DNA of 37,153 nt from Strigomonas culicis (GCA_000482145.1 AUXH01000130.1:1-37153); one strand, 5' to 3'; shown: positions 16,763-26,261, counted from the stretch's first letter. Numbers and translations are program-made. Notes: a model not told the origin generated them from the sequence alone.

Positions 16763-19700
16763 TTACAATAAATTCACCTTGAGAGCGCACATCTGTTCAC
16801 TGATATGCTCGCTTTCCGCCATCGAAATTCCTATTGCCACCGCCGCCTTCCGCACGGCACGGACCAGCTCCTGGTCACACATCTTCTTTGCACTCTGCCA
16901 CAGCAGCTCCGCTTCACACAACGCGTCGATGAGGCGCACAGAAGCGGTGCTGTCCACAAGTGTCTCCCCTCCTCCAGGGGCCGTCCCAGCGCCCGTCAAT
17001 TCACCTTGGAAGTGGGCAAGAATGCAGCGCAGCACGCGCTCCTGCTGCTCTGGCGACAAGAAGTTGTGGCGCAGTAGGAAGGTGCTGGTGTTAAGCAGAT
17101 ACACCAAGCTCTGCACAGAGCACAGTGGCAGGGCGTCATCCTTCGACTCCTTCTCTACGTCGGCTTCGTGAAGACACCAGCGGAGCAATGTGTCAATGCT
17201 ACTCCGCTTGGTTCCCAGCACGCCCTTCACTTTATAGGCCTCACTGATCAGGCGAAGTAGGTGGGCGGACACGGCGTCCTCCGACACGACACGGCTTTTT
17301 AAATAGGCTTCGAGATCGATGAAAAAGAGCTCCGTGCGGTTGCCTCTTTCCGTTCGGTTCTCCTTGAGAGCGAGAAAAAACTGTTCTCTGTCCATATAGA
17401 GAACCGCACCCTGACGACGTGCCAGCTCCGCTGCGTGCAGCCACTGCTGTGGAGCCACATAGTGCGGCTGTCGGTTATCTGTATAGTTGGCCGCAGCAGA
17501 AGTGTCACACACGCCACTCAGAATGATGCGGTGAACATCTACCATCTGCCGATCTGCTTTGGAGGGAGTAACGGAAGTCATGGCGTCCGCTCGCACGAGT
17601 AGCGTGCTCCACTGCAGAAAGCTGACATCGTGCGCTTTCAGAAGCGTCGTCCACTCTAGCAGCAGCGATGGAATGGGATCCAGATCCCGCTCGCTAGGCA
17701 GTGCCGGGAGGGGCAGGGTTATCAACGCCAGGCCGCACTGGAGAAGACTCAGCAGCGAAGGGGTTGACATGCTCGCAGCATTTTCTGCTGCTTTCTCTAA
17801 AAGTGAGAGAGACAACTGCACAATCTTGTGATGAGCGGGCGCAGTGGTCTTCGACGGGGATGAAGCTGTCTCGTGCGGCGCCCGCACACTCCGCGAAGAG
17901 GTGGCACCAGCGAGCTCCTTGATGTACGCACTGAGCGCCTCCGCCAGCATTTTTGCGTTCTTCTCGCCGCCCATCCCGAACCGCCTCAGAGACGCACCGA
18001 CGAGCTCCAGAAGGACGGCCAGCATCGGGCTGTCCAATCGGTACCTCTCTGTTCGCTGAACGGCAGCCTCAGCCAACGGGTCGTGTGACTTTCGGAGCGC
18101 GTATAGCTCCAGCGGTGACAGCGTACAAAGGAACGTATAACTGAATAAATGCTTGATGTGCTCCGTTAAAAGGTGGCTCGTATCCCCCGGCGTGACGCAG
18201 GGAAGTGTGCTCAGAGGCTGAATCTGCTTTTCAAAAAGAAGACGAATCAGCTCATCTAGCTCACTTCTCTGCTGGCCATTCCGCGACGCCTTCGCCATGG
18301 AGTTGAAAAACCAAGAAGTGAGTGCGGCATTGGGTGCTGCGCCTGAAAGAAAAACGGATGTGGTCTGGCAGAGGCGCCCAAGAACCTTGTCCCTCTTATC
18401 GCGCCACACGGGCTCATGCCCCTCTGCGCTTAGACTCACCAGTGTGGTAACCTGAAACAGCTGCCATATGGAGCCTAGTGCTGTACCATGGCGCTGAATA
18501 AGAAAAGCGGTTTCCTCCGCTTGCTTTCTTGACCCTACAACCCTCATATCTTGCTTCAGTACGTTCTCGATGCGTACGATACAGTTGTACACCACATGGA
18601 GCACTTGTACATCCGCCGTGAATCCAGGCAGCGCCGCCGCTGCCGCCTCCGGCGACTCCAGCAGCTCCGCATCAGCCAACGGCAGCCGCTCGAGCGCATT
18701 ACAAAGTGCCATAGCGACTTTGGCCACATCGTACGTGTTGAAACGGGCGAAAAAGAGGCTGTTCTGCAGTGGTGCGAGCGCCTCCCTTCGTGTCGGCGAG
18801 TGAGGCCACAGTGCTTTCAAATGATCCATCAAAAACTGAGCATAGCTTCCGGCGCTCATGGATTCCACACGGAGGACTTTTTTTTGAAGATAGGAGTAAA
18901 AGCTTGCGAGCCATATGGTCCGCTGCTGTGCGATGCTGTCGTCAACTTTCCCCCGATCCAAGTTGAAGCCGCTCTCGCCATCCTCCTCCACAAAAAAACT
19001 GTCGAGCTCGTCTGGTCTTGTCTTTAAGGGGGGCTCTTCCAGCGCTACCTGTGCATACAGCACAAAAAAGTGCATCGCCTGCCATGCCATATTCCCCTTT
19101 AAAGACACTGCTACGCATTGGCCTCCATTATCACCGAATAAAAACACGCAGGTGTCAAAAAGGGCACTTCGGGCTTCTTCATTGAATTCGAACCACTTCC
19201 GCTCTAGGAGGCAGAAGGTGCTCATCAGTGCCAAGTGCAAACCCAGGTCCTCCGGTTTCTCCTTTAACCAACTCACTAAGAGGCAAAACACGTGATGAGC
19301 GACGTCTGACCGCACGTTCTTTTTCCCCAGTTTCCGCAGCGCGACAGCCGCTTTCTGAACGGTTCTCGGATCCGAAGTAGAAACAGGCACCGCACGCTTC
19401 CGCGTTCCATCGGTGGCGCTCCCTGAGCGTCCCCTGCGCTCGGTGTGACTGCTCTTGCATCGTGGGCCTTCTAGCTCCAAGAAGCGCTTTGCTAGGACGC
19501 TGTGCACGATCTTCACATTTGACGCTTGTAATGATGCTAACGTGTTGACGATATCGACGATAATGGCAGCACTTGTTTCTGTTGGCGCTGCTGCAATCGA
19601 CACGGATGCCTTTTCACAAATGCGCCTCACATCCCCTGTCCGTATCTGGAGGGCCTGTAGCGACTTGATAATCAAGATGGCGTCTTGTGTGTTCAGCAAA

Positions 19701-19765
19701 TAGTTCATTGTTGCCACATGATGCAACAATCGATGAAGGACTCTGTTTTGGTTTCCTTGGAACAT
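16763..19765 (-). CDS. large alpha-helical conserved-type hypothetical protein, 1000 aa
   Basis: I cannot assign a function. The sequence is almost entirely predicted helix: repeated blocks of Leu, Ala and Ser with spacing like DAILIIKSLQALQI, IIVDIVNTLASLQ and PSLLSLLQCGLALITLPLP suggest helical-hairpin repeats. A basic, Ser-rich and probably disordered insert lies at about residues 100-130 (HTERRGRSGSATDG), and a smaller one near 620-640. Trypanosomatids encode many such helical-repeat proteins in mitochondrial RNA processing and mitoribosome assembly, which is one possibility. No clear targeting peptide, PPR signature or RAP domain was identified. The longer frame begins one codon upstream with TTG; the ATG at 19763-19765 follows a good splice acceptor by 50 bases. 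Confidence 0.85.
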   Translation of the reverse strand: MFQGNQNRVLHRLLHHVATMNYLLNTQDAILIIKSLQALQIRTGDVRRICEKASVSIAAAPTETSAAIIVDIVNTLASLQASNVKIVHSVLAKRFLELEGPRCKSSHTERRGRSGSATDGTRKRAVPVSTSDPRTVQKAAVALRKLGKKNVRSDVAHHVFCLLVSWLKEKPEDLGLHLALMSTFCLLERKWFEFNEEARSALFDTCVFLFGDNGGQCVAVSLKGNMAWQAMHFFVLYAQVALEEPPLKTRPDELDSFFVEEDGESGFNLDRGKVDDSIAQQRTIWLASFYSYLQKKVLRVESMSAGSYAQFLMDHLKALWPHSPTRREALAPLQNSLFFARFNTYDVAKVAMALCNALERLPLADAELLESPEAAAAALPGFTADVQVLHVVYNCIVRIENVLKQDMRVVGSRKQAEETAFLIQRHGTALGSIWQLFQVTTLVSLSAEGHEPVWRDKRDKVLGRLCQTTSVFLSGAAPNAALTSWFFNSMAKASRNGQQRSELDELIRLLFEKQIQPLSTLPCVTPGDTSHLLTEHIKHLFSYTFLCTLSPLELYALRKSHDPLAEAAVQRTERYRLDSPMLAVLLELVGASLRRFGMGGEKNAKMLAEALSAYIKELAGATSSRSVRAPHETASSPSKTTAPAHHKIVQLSLSLLEKAAENAASMSTPSLLSLLQCGLALITLPLPALPSERDLDPIPSLLLEWTTLLKAHDVSFLQWSTLLVRADAMTSVTPSKADRQMVDVHRIILSGVCDTSAAANYTDNRQPHYVAPQQWLHAAELARRQGAVLYMDREQFFLALKENRTERGNRTELFFIDLEAYLKSRVVSEDAVSAHLLRLISEAYKVKGVLGTKRSSIDTLLRWCLHEADVEKESKDDALPLCSVQSLVYLLNTSTFLLRHNFLSPEQQERVLRCILAHFQGELTGAGTAPGGGETLVDSTASVRLIDALCEAELLWQSAKKMCDQELVRAVRKAAVAIGISMAESEHISEQMCALKVNLL

Positions 19766-19815
19766 CAATAAAAACTAAAATACCAAGAGCACCTTGCTCT
19801 TCAAGTTACGTACGT

Positions 19816-19846
19816 CTGTGTGGGCGGTTTGGGTGGAGAAAAACAA
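19816..19846 (-). promoter_or_regulatory. trans-splice signal for the 1000-aa helical protein gene
   Basis: The sense strand reads TTTTTGTTTTTCTCCACCC, then AAACCGCCCACACAG, with the AG at 19817-19816. The predicted leader is 50 bases. Confidence 0.55.
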
Positions 19847-20021
19847 AAATGCATTGCACTGGTATGCAGAGGTCAAAAGAGAGTCAAGGGAGACATGCGA
19901 GAGAAGAACACATATGGAACATGAGCAGATATACGTGAGTACGCGCAGGTTGTTCATTCTCCATTATGCATTGGGTAGAGAGGAATGGGTTTTGCAATTA
20001 TCGGTATTAATAGTATACTTG

Positions 20022-23000
20022 TTAAGCGAAAAACACGCGTTCGTATCCCTGGCCGACCACTAGGCACGATGGACGACTGCCGTCCGAAGGATGGTGGACC
20101 GCAACACCACTAGCCCCGCGGACATTGATGCGTCGGCGTGCATTCATGGTCAATTGGAAGCCCTCGCGCACATGTTCCTCACTCCTGTTCGAGTGGTGTC
20201 GAGTAAGTTGCACCATATGCTCCTCACTGAGTACATGAGCAAAGTCGCCGAGCCCGTGCCACGCCAACCCTCGGATGGCAGTGATATCGATGCGAACACG
20301 ACAGAGCGTTTCAATGTCCCATTGCGCCTTCGGATCCTCCGCGCCACGGATCTGCACCAGGTGAACGGTGCCAGAATCGTGACCGACCGCACACTGCCAC
20401 GTCATGCCGTTTGCCTGCCCACCTGTGCTCGGCACGAGATGACCCGCACTCACCGCGTTGATGCACGACTGCTCTATCCACTGCAGCCCACGCCTTTCCA
20501 GGACGACGACGCCGGTGCTGTGGCACACCTCCACCACTGCGAGCCGGCCATTGGTGTCACCGGCAACACAAAAACTGTGCTCTAGCGGCTCTGTCTCCAC
20601 GACAGGCGCCAAGGAACTGAGTGCCATGATGGGCTTTGGATACTGATCATCCTCCACGAGCGTGACACAAGCCATTTCGGTTAGGGCGGGTAAAGCAGGG
20701 GCAGGCACTGTCGTGTTCAGCTGGTAGAGCCGCAGTGTGGCGTCGCTGCTGCCCACGAGCACGGCCTGTCCTTCCAGCGCCGCGGGTAGATGCGAGCAAG
20801 AGAGGGAGAGGAACCGCGCAATGCGATCGCACCCGTTCGCCTCCTCCGCGGGGCCCCCTGCCGCCGCATGCTCCGCGCTGCGCGACGCGAGGATGCGCCA
20901 CCGGGGGAGACACGGTCCCCCATTCTCCTGCGCCTGAACCCGCTCCCACACCGCCAGAGTCGCGAGCCCACCCGCCGTCACGAGTCGCGTACAGCCCTCC
21001 GCGGGCGTCGGCAGCATCTGCATGCACAGGATGTTGGAGTGGTGCGGCCCTGCAAACGTCTGGGGATCGTCCGCGCCGTGGTCGTCGTCAAAGGATACAA
21101 TTGTGAGCGTGGAGTCTTCGTTTCCCAATGCATACCGATTGCCCTTACCGGATGCGTCCGACAGTTTCACAGCGCAGTTAAAATCCTTGCCTGGTATGAT
21201 ACCGCCGAGGACAACATTAGTTTCTCTTTCATTGTGCACACCATCACATGAGGCAGCCATCCTGCACGTGTGCCCTTCGACCTGTTCGCCGTCCGAGCAG
21301 TGAGCAACATACACGCGGGGGTCGGAGCCACTCTCCTGTAGCGCCGCAGCCGCCACCCGTGCGCTCACTAGCCGTGGTGCCTTGATATCCGCATAAGCGG
21401 CGCGGCAGTGCCAGCTGTACTGCCCTGCACATCGCTCGTACACGGACACCGTTTGGCCCTGCTGCGTGACCCACACAGAATCGGTGGCAGTCAAAAGGGT
21501 CGACATGGGGAAGGGGAATCGAAGACACGGAGGTCCATTGAGTCGAACTTGCTGTATCGCCGATGCACTCTTGTCAGTTACGCCTTGTATGGTAGAGAGC
21601 TGTAAGAGCTCGGAGACGGTCATCATCACATAAGCACCTGTATCCGTCGCTACCACAAAGCAAGGGTCCTCCGTGCTTCTGTTGTGGCCACAGCGACCGT
21701 AAATGGCAGCAACGGGCTGACCTTGGAACACCCGCGTCACGTGCACCGTCTTGCGTTCCGTGTCAAACAAGTACACGTGGCCTTTTTTATCACCCAGTAA
21801 TATCAAGAGCGGCAAGGCGCCAGGCGGTGCGGCTCCTACCGCTGTGGTGCGGAAGCAGGCCAGACTCGTGGTGCGCACGCCTGGGCCTTCATCAAAAGGG
21901 CATACAGCACGCAGCTGCATGACACCGTCCTCGTCTAAAGTGATCGCACTCACCACCAAGCGACCGGAGACGTGCGACGTGATGAGGAGAGGGAGTGCCG
22001 TGTGGTCCTCCACCATCTCGGCAAGCACGACTTTTCCATAGCTCTGGAGGTCTGTCGCTAGCTGCGGCGGCGGGCCCCGGCTTTCGGCGGCACGCGTGGC
22101 AACAGGGTCCACAGACAAGAGAACCACGTAGCCACCCGCGGTGAAGATGGCGAGACCTCTGTGTGCGGCCGCACGTCCTGTCGTCCCCTCAGCGCCTGGT
22201 CGGCCGACTCGGAAAGCAGCTGCACGCACCGGCAGCATCTCCTTCGGCACACCATTTCTCCCTTGACCCCCACTCTTTGCGGGGGCGCCTTCTCCGTGGC
22301 CCAAGGACCCCCAGTGGAACAATTGACACGACCGCTGTACCTGTGTCTTGTTCGCTGACTGGCTGCTGATTCGATCGACGACCATGGCAGCAGACTCCGT
22401 CACCACAAACGTGGATCCGTCCACATCCACATGAACGCCTCGCACAGAGGCGCCGCTGACTCCACGGCCACTGTCTGCCTCGCTCACCGTGGGTGTAATG
22501 ACGCGCGCCTTGAAATAAAACGGATTGTTGAGACACGCCTCATCTCCGTCGTCTGTACAGGTGCGTTGCACAAGCGGTGTGCAGTTAACCGTTCCGTCGA
22601 AGCCCCCACTCAAAAAATAAAGGGCCTCTGTGTTTTTGTTACTTCCACTATAGTCGTGACACCGCTTTGCCATAAAAGCCACCTTGTAGGCACCATGACC
22701 TTTGTGGCCCAACAAAGAGAACACGGAAAACTGCTTGGTATGCTCTTGGACATGAGAGAGAGACAGATTCACTGTCACTTTTAACGCTACCACACGTGTG
22801 TGGCCGTCCTCGTGTGCGGTGGCGATCAAAAGAACTGCATGTTGTTCATCCCAGTACACCTCCACGTCAAAGACGCGCGATCGAGAAAAATGTTCTCCGC
22901 TACCCCTCCACCAACACACCCATTGAGGCTCGTCCTTGACGCGCACAAACACCGCTGCACTGCGATCATCGGAGCATGTTGCGCAGCACTCCACCGCTCG

Positions 23001-23717
23001 GCCGCCCAGTGTTAAGGCGCGTGTCTTCACGCTGAACAGTGCGCATCCTTGGCGGTGGGCCGGCACGGCGGAACGAATCGGCACCGGCTCCGTCTGAGAC
23101 GCCGTCACCGTTGTTCGCTCCAGCACGAGTGTCCATTCACTCACGTGACCGGCGTAGGTACCAGCGAACACATGAACCGCTATCTGGTTCTCCGAGCACG
23201 CGACGATACAGTCTGTCGCGAGGACAATGCCCACCGTAGGGCCCTCTCTTCTGTGCCAACACGAGGCGAGGCTCACCGGCACCGTGTCCGCCTCAACGCA
23301 GCGGTGCAGTACTGAACCGTGAATCCAAAAGACCGTATTGAGAGAGGTAAGAATGACGATCAAGTCCACCTCAGCGCAGTAGTGGATACAGAGAATACGC
23401 GCGCCGAAAGTGCGGAGTACGCACAGCGGGGCTGTCGCCCCCGACACGCCTGAAGAGAAAACAAACAACGCGTCTGCACAGCCGACGCACACCAGACTAT
23501 ACAGCACCATGTCCGACGGCTGACCAGCGAAGAGCGCACGCGCCGTCGCCAGTGCCGTGACGACAGAGCCGTGAGGAAGCGTAATCACGCGCGGCTGTTC
23601 GGAGGCCACGCACGGGAGTGGGGCGGCGTAGACACGGTTCCCAGTGGCCACATACGCGTGCGTATCATCGCATGCCAAGGCAGCCACAGGGCACGAGAGG
23701 TCCGGGATGTACGGCAT
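20022..23717 (-). CDS. WD-repeat protein, probable WDR6/RTT10 homologue, 1231 aa
   Basis: The protein is rich in short beta-strands and degenerate WD-repeat motifs throughout, compatible with two or three propellers. Segments match WDR6 in order. AVECCATCSDDRSAAVF followed by SRSRVFDVEVYWDEQ resembles the SDDRS repeat. GHKGHGAYKVAF with a following GGFDGTV blade resembles WDR6 GRGIRA. ALGNEDSTLTIVSF, HHSNILCMQML and LVTAGGLATLAVW resemble the GSEDT and SAGGRAQL blades. At the C-terminus, QSCINAVSAGHL and VGHDSGTVHLV resemble the final GINAL and SGGDDG blade. WDR6 supports the Trm7/FTSJ1 methyltransferase that 2'-O-methylates tRNA wobble position 34. The longer frame starts at a TTG (23774); the ATG at 23715-23717 lies 31 bases after a splice acceptor. 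A generic WD protein remains possible. Confidence 0.6.
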   Translation of the reverse strand: MPYIPDLSCPVAALACDDTHAYVATGNRVYAAPLPCVASEQPRVITLPHGSVVTALATARALFAGQPSDMVLYSLVCVGCADALFVFSSGVSGATAPLCVLRTFGARILCIHYCAEVDLIVILTSLNTVFWIHGSVLHRCVEADTVPVSLASCWHRREGPTVGIVLATDCIVACSENQIAVHVFAGTYAGHVSEWTLVLERTTVTASQTEPVPIRSAVPAHRQGCALFSVKTRALTLGGRAVECCATCSDDRSAAVFVRVKDEPQWVCWWRGSGEHFSRSRVFDVEVYWDEQHAVLLIATAHEDGHTRVVALKVTVNLSLSHVQEHTKQFSVFSLLGHKGHGAYKVAFMAKRCHDYSGSNKNTEALYFLSGGFDGTVNCTPLVQRTCTDDGDEACLNNPFYFKARVITPTVSEADSGRGVSGASVRGVHVDVDGSTFVVTESAAMVVDRISSQSANKTQVQRSCQLFHWGSLGHGEGAPAKSGGQGRNGVPKEMLPVRAAAFRVGRPGAEGTTGRAAAHRGLAIFTAGGYVVLLSVDPVATRAAESRGPPPQLATDLQSYGKVVLAEMVEDHTALPLLITSHVSGRLVVSAITLDEDGVMQLRAVCPFDEGPGVRTTSLACFRTTAVGAAPPGALPLLILLGDKKGHVYLFDTERKTVHVTRVFQGQPVAAIYGRCGHNRSTEDPCFVVATDTGAYVMMTVSELLQLSTIQGVTDKSASAIQQVRLNGPPCLRFPFPMSTLLTATDSVWVTQQGQTVSVYERCAGQYSWHCRAAYADIKAPRLVSARVAAAALQESGSDPRVYVAHCSDGEQVEGHTCRMAASCDGVHNERETNVVLGGIIPGKDFNCAVKLSDASGKGNRYALGNEDSTLTIVSFDDDHGADDPQTFAGPHHSNILCMQMLPTPAEGCTRLVTAGGLATLAVWERVQAQENGGPCLPRWRILASRSAEHAAAGGPAEEANGCDRIARFLSLSCSHLPAALEGQAVLVGSSDATLRLYQLNTTVPAPALPALTEMACVTLVEDDQYPKPIMALSSLAPVVETEPLEHSFCVAGDTNGRLAVVEVCHSTGVVVLERRGLQWIEQSCINAVSAGHLVPSTGGQANGMTWQCAVGHDSGTVHLVQIRGAEDPKAQWDIETLCRVRIDITAIRGLAWHGLGDFAHVLSEEHMVQLTRHHSNRSEEHVREGFQLTMNARRRINVRGASGVAVHHPSDGSRPSCLVVGQGYERVFFA

Positions 23718-23748
23718 GCTGGATACGTGTGCACCAGAAATGAAAGCA

Positions 23749-23820
23749 CTTGATGAAAAGTGGGAAACCAGCAATAGCCAAGACAGAAAGAGGGAGAGAG
23801 AGAGAGAGAGAGAGAAAGAG
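23749..23820 (-). promoter_or_regulatory. trans-splice signal deciding the WDR6-like start
   Basis: A plus-strand GA repeat at about 23790-23820 is a CT tract in sense. The first AG after it, apart from AGs next to the tract, is in TTTTCATCAAG at 23750-23749. That acceptor lies downstream of the TTG that opens the longer frame, so the messenger would start inside it and use the ATG at 23717. Confidence 0.5.
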
Positions 23821-23940
23821 ATGAGTACAGTATTACTGTTAGCGCATTCGGACGTTTATTGTTCTTGCAAGCACTCATAAGAGCGGTGGAGTAGACATAA
23901 GGGAGTAGCGGAGAGGGGCTCTTGGAACCAAGTCGTACAT

Positions 23941-24753
23941 TTAGTGAGAAGAAACAGGATAGCACATTGTATTAACAAAAGATGGACGCCGCAAGCACGC
24001 AAGAGGTGTCTCAAAGCGTATTTGATAATTGCATTCGGAAGTCTTGAACCCCTTCCCCGAATTTTCATAGTTCCCGTTAAAGCCACGATCACAATAAAAA
24101 CGCACCTCCGTTGTATATCGTTTTGTGCCAGAGCATATGCTGCCTTCCGTCAAGGTTTGGCTCAAGTAAATGCCACTCGCATCTTCCTGAACACTGAACG
24201 TCTTGTCGAAATGCCTTTCATGTTCAAGTATCTTTTTGGCCCGGTCCAAATCAAGAAATGTATCGACTTTTTCAACCCCGTTCACACGCAACACTTCCAG
24301 AGCGGTCTTCGAGAAGCCTCCGTAGAAGTCAATCACGAAACCGAACCAGGATACTCCACTTGCCGCAAAACCATGCTTAAATAAAAGAAGTGTCTCCATC
24401 TTCGATATGAAAGTACTGATGTACGTTTTGTTATGGAAAGCAGTGTTCAGTATTTCATCCCATAGCTCTTCCGTAGCACGCTTCCGTATGCTGTCAAGAG
24501 ACTCGGGTACACTGTGACGTATGTCATCTAAGTCTCGTTCGCTCGGCAGTCTGCAAATGAAAATAGAGCCGTTAGCTACTCGCAGTGGATAGAGCTGATC
24601 TGGGGATACGCGCTTCAGGTCGGACAAGCTCATCGGACTATCGTGGAACACGATGTTATTTTCAACATCTCCTTCGTAAAAATCTGCTTCGCTGCCAACC
24701 ACCAGTGTTACAACGACACACATCATGAAAAGGAAGCAGCCCACGCCGTGCAT
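23941..24753 (-). CDS. ER-luminal MRH-domain protein, OS-9/Yos9-like, 270 aa
   Basis: A signal peptide is plain at residues 1-21 (CFLFMMCVVVTLVVGSEA), so the protein enters the secretory pathway. An NGSIFICRLPSE segment near 61-72 resembles the conserved N-terminal G..YLC.LP element of OS-9 proteins. Residues about 186-253 form an MRH (mannose-6-phosphate receptor homology) domain: GIYLSQTLTEGSICSGTKRYTTEVRFYCDR in outline, then ECNYQIRFETPLAC, with cysteines at 207, 221, 241 and 253. OS-9 family lectins read trimmed N-glycans on misfolded proteins and deliver them to ER-associated degradation. The protein is short for the family (Yos9 exceeds 500) and has no HDEL-type signal. K237 stands where MRH lectins have the sugar-binding Glu (ExxxCxY). 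Glucosidase II beta is less likely, since its Cys-rich N-terminal domain is missing. By eye the gene is less GC-rich than its neighbours. Confidence 0.6.
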   Translation of the reverse strand: MHGVGCFLFMMCVVVTLVVGSEADFYEGDVENNIVFHDSPMSLSDLKRVSPDQLYPLRVANGSIFICRLPSERDLDDIRHSVPESLDSIRKRATEELWDEILNTAFHNKTYISTFISKMETLLLFKHGFAASGVSWFGFVIDFYGGFSKTALEVLRVNGVEKVDTFLDLDRAKKILEHERHFDKTFSVQEDASGIYLSQTLTEGSICSGTKRYTTEVRFYCDRGFNGNYENSGKGFKTSECNYQIRFETPLACLRRPSFVNTMCYPVSSH

Positions 24754-24781
24754 CTGCTACGTGAAATGACAGGAAACTAAA

Positions 24782-24835
24782 CTGATGAGTTCAGGGCATG
24801 CGGTGTAGAGAGAAAGAGAGAGAGAGAGAGAACGA
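24782..24835 (-). promoter_or_regulatory. trans-splice signal for the MRH-domain gene
   Basis: The plus-strand GA repeat at about 24805-24832 is CTCTCTCTCTCTCTTTCTCTC in sense. The acceptor is best placed at CTCATCAG, AG at 24783-24782, giving a 28-base leader. A minimal ATGCCCTGA lies between tract and acceptor and would be removed by this choice. Confidence 0.5.
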
Positions 24836-25004
24836 GTAAGAAGGAGTTGATTTCGTTGATGATAGGAGCAGTACCTACACATGTCTACGCAAATAAACAG
24901 ACAGGGAGAAAGAGGGGGGTATCGGACGTTATTGCGATTATAATCAACAAAACAAAACACCATGTACAGATAGACTATAAATTATAATTGGAATCTGTGC
25001 TTCC

Positions 25005-26261
25005 TTACGCCGTACAGTTTCGAAGCCGTTCCAACGACGCACGCTGGTCATCGGAAAACACCAAGGAGAGTTTATCCGCCACCAGATTAACCTGCTCAAC
25101 GAGGAACAGGGGCGCACGGGCCTCTCCCTTTAGTGCCCTCCTGCCTGGCCACACGATGGAGGTGTTCCCTTGCGAAAACGGTTCTCGTAAGCGTGAGCAA
25201 CTGTTCAAGTGGATCATGGCACGCTCCACCCTTTGGGTCAACTCGTACTCGATCAGGTTAAGCGGAGTCACGAAAGCCTCCAGAATGTCGAGGAGCGCAA
25301 TGTAAAATGGCTCAACCTGTTTGTACTGACGCTTTGTAAGGCTCTCCTTCTGCCGCCGAATCACACTCAACGCCGTTGTACGATCCACCTTGGGTGAGTC
25401 CAGCAGGGAGAGCGTAGACGCGTAGTGGATACGGAACGGAGCGTAGCTGCTGTCAAGGGCAATTAGTTCTTCCAGCACCGCCGCCGTGCGAATCTCCGTC
25501 ACGGTGGGGGATGTCAGCGAGCTCTCACAGAACTTCACCCAGTGCGCAGACGCCACCCCCTCGAATGCCCGATGGCACACGGACGACGTCCAGTTAAAGA
25601 AGTTCTCGTTCTGTATGTTCTCGGACCATTGAAGAAGATTACGCGCTCGCACGAGAGCACGAACATGCTCATCCGTGTTTTCCGTACGGTGGAGGTGATA
25701 GTCCGGGAGCACAACGGACTGAATGTATAGCGTCGCTGCCATGTAACGGAAGAAGGACCTTGGCAGAAAGCGAGGCACGCCGGCCAGCAGTGCATCCGGC
25801 TCCTTGAGCAACATGCCCTTCAACCGGGTGTACAGGGCATCCCCCGCGCGCGACACGCTGGTCAAGAGAGCGGGCAGAGCGTGGTACCGCTTCGCGAGGT
25901 CGTCGAGTTCTCGGTGGTCCTCTTCGTTGGCAGCGTGCATAAATTTCTGAAGCAGCTTCTCGGCCACGCAGCTAAGGGGGACGACGGTGTTCACCAGCTC
26001 CTCCAGTTTCGAGATGGCGGTTTCATTTTCCACCTGGTCCACGGCGACTTCCAATCGTGCGATGTCCTGCGCGGAGAAGACCACTTCCTCCTTCACCGAC
26101 CACTTCATGGCCACCATGAATGAGAGAAATACGAGGAACAGAGCAGTCGCGACGAAAAAACCGCGCTTACGGCTCGACGCGTACGTGTTCCCGAGCGTAG
26201 CCTCTCTGTTGCCCTTCGGGCCTTGATTGGGTGACGGTCCTCCCTGCTTTCGCTGTCTCAT
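25005..26261 (-). CDS. single-pass membrane protein of unknown function, 418 aa
   Basis: I do not recognise the family. A basic cytosolic head of about 33 residues (RQRKQGG, then SSRKRG) is followed by one hydrophobic segment at residues 35-51 (FFVATALFLVFLSFMVA). A soluble helical domain of about 365 residues then continues to the C-terminus. This suggests a type II topology with the main domain in the lumen or outside. N-glycosylation sequons NET, NWT, NTS and NCT are present, which fits that topology. The luminal part contains helical hairpins reminiscent of tetratricopeptide-like packing (VRALVRARNLLQWSENIQ, VLEELIALDSSYAPFRIHYA), but no repeat is clear. The frame is open for 34 more codons upstream. 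That stretch translates the splice-site pyrimidine tract into a false hydrophobic leader, so the ATG at 26259-26261 is used. Confidence 0.8.
   Translation of the reverse strand: MRQRKQGGPSPNQGPKGNREATLGNTYASSRKRGFFVATALFLVFLSFMVAMKWSVKEEVVFSAQDIARLEVAVDQVENETAISKLEELVNTVVPLSCVAEKLLQKFMHAANEEDHRELDDLAKRYHALPALLTSVSRAGDALYTRLKGMLLKEPDALLAGVPRFLPRSFFRYMAATLYIQSVVLPDYHLHRTENTDEHVRALVRARNLLQWSENIQNENFFNWTSSVCHRAFEGVASAHWVKFCESSLTSPTVTEIRTAAVLEELIALDSSYAPFRIHYASTLSLLDSPKVDRTTALSVIRRQKESLTKRQYKQVEPFYIALLDILEAFVTPLNLIEYELTQRVERAMIHLNSCSRLREPFSQGNTSIVWPGRRALKGEARAPLFLVEQVNLVADKLSLVFSDDQRASLERLRNCTA

Noticed and set aside
23718..23774. N-terminal extension of the WDR6-like protein
   Set aside because: It begins with TTG and crosses the predicted splice acceptor at 23750-23749.
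24791..24799. Upstream mini-ORF ATGCCCTGA before the MRH gene
   Set aside because: It lies upstream of the most likely splice acceptor and would not be in the mature messenger.
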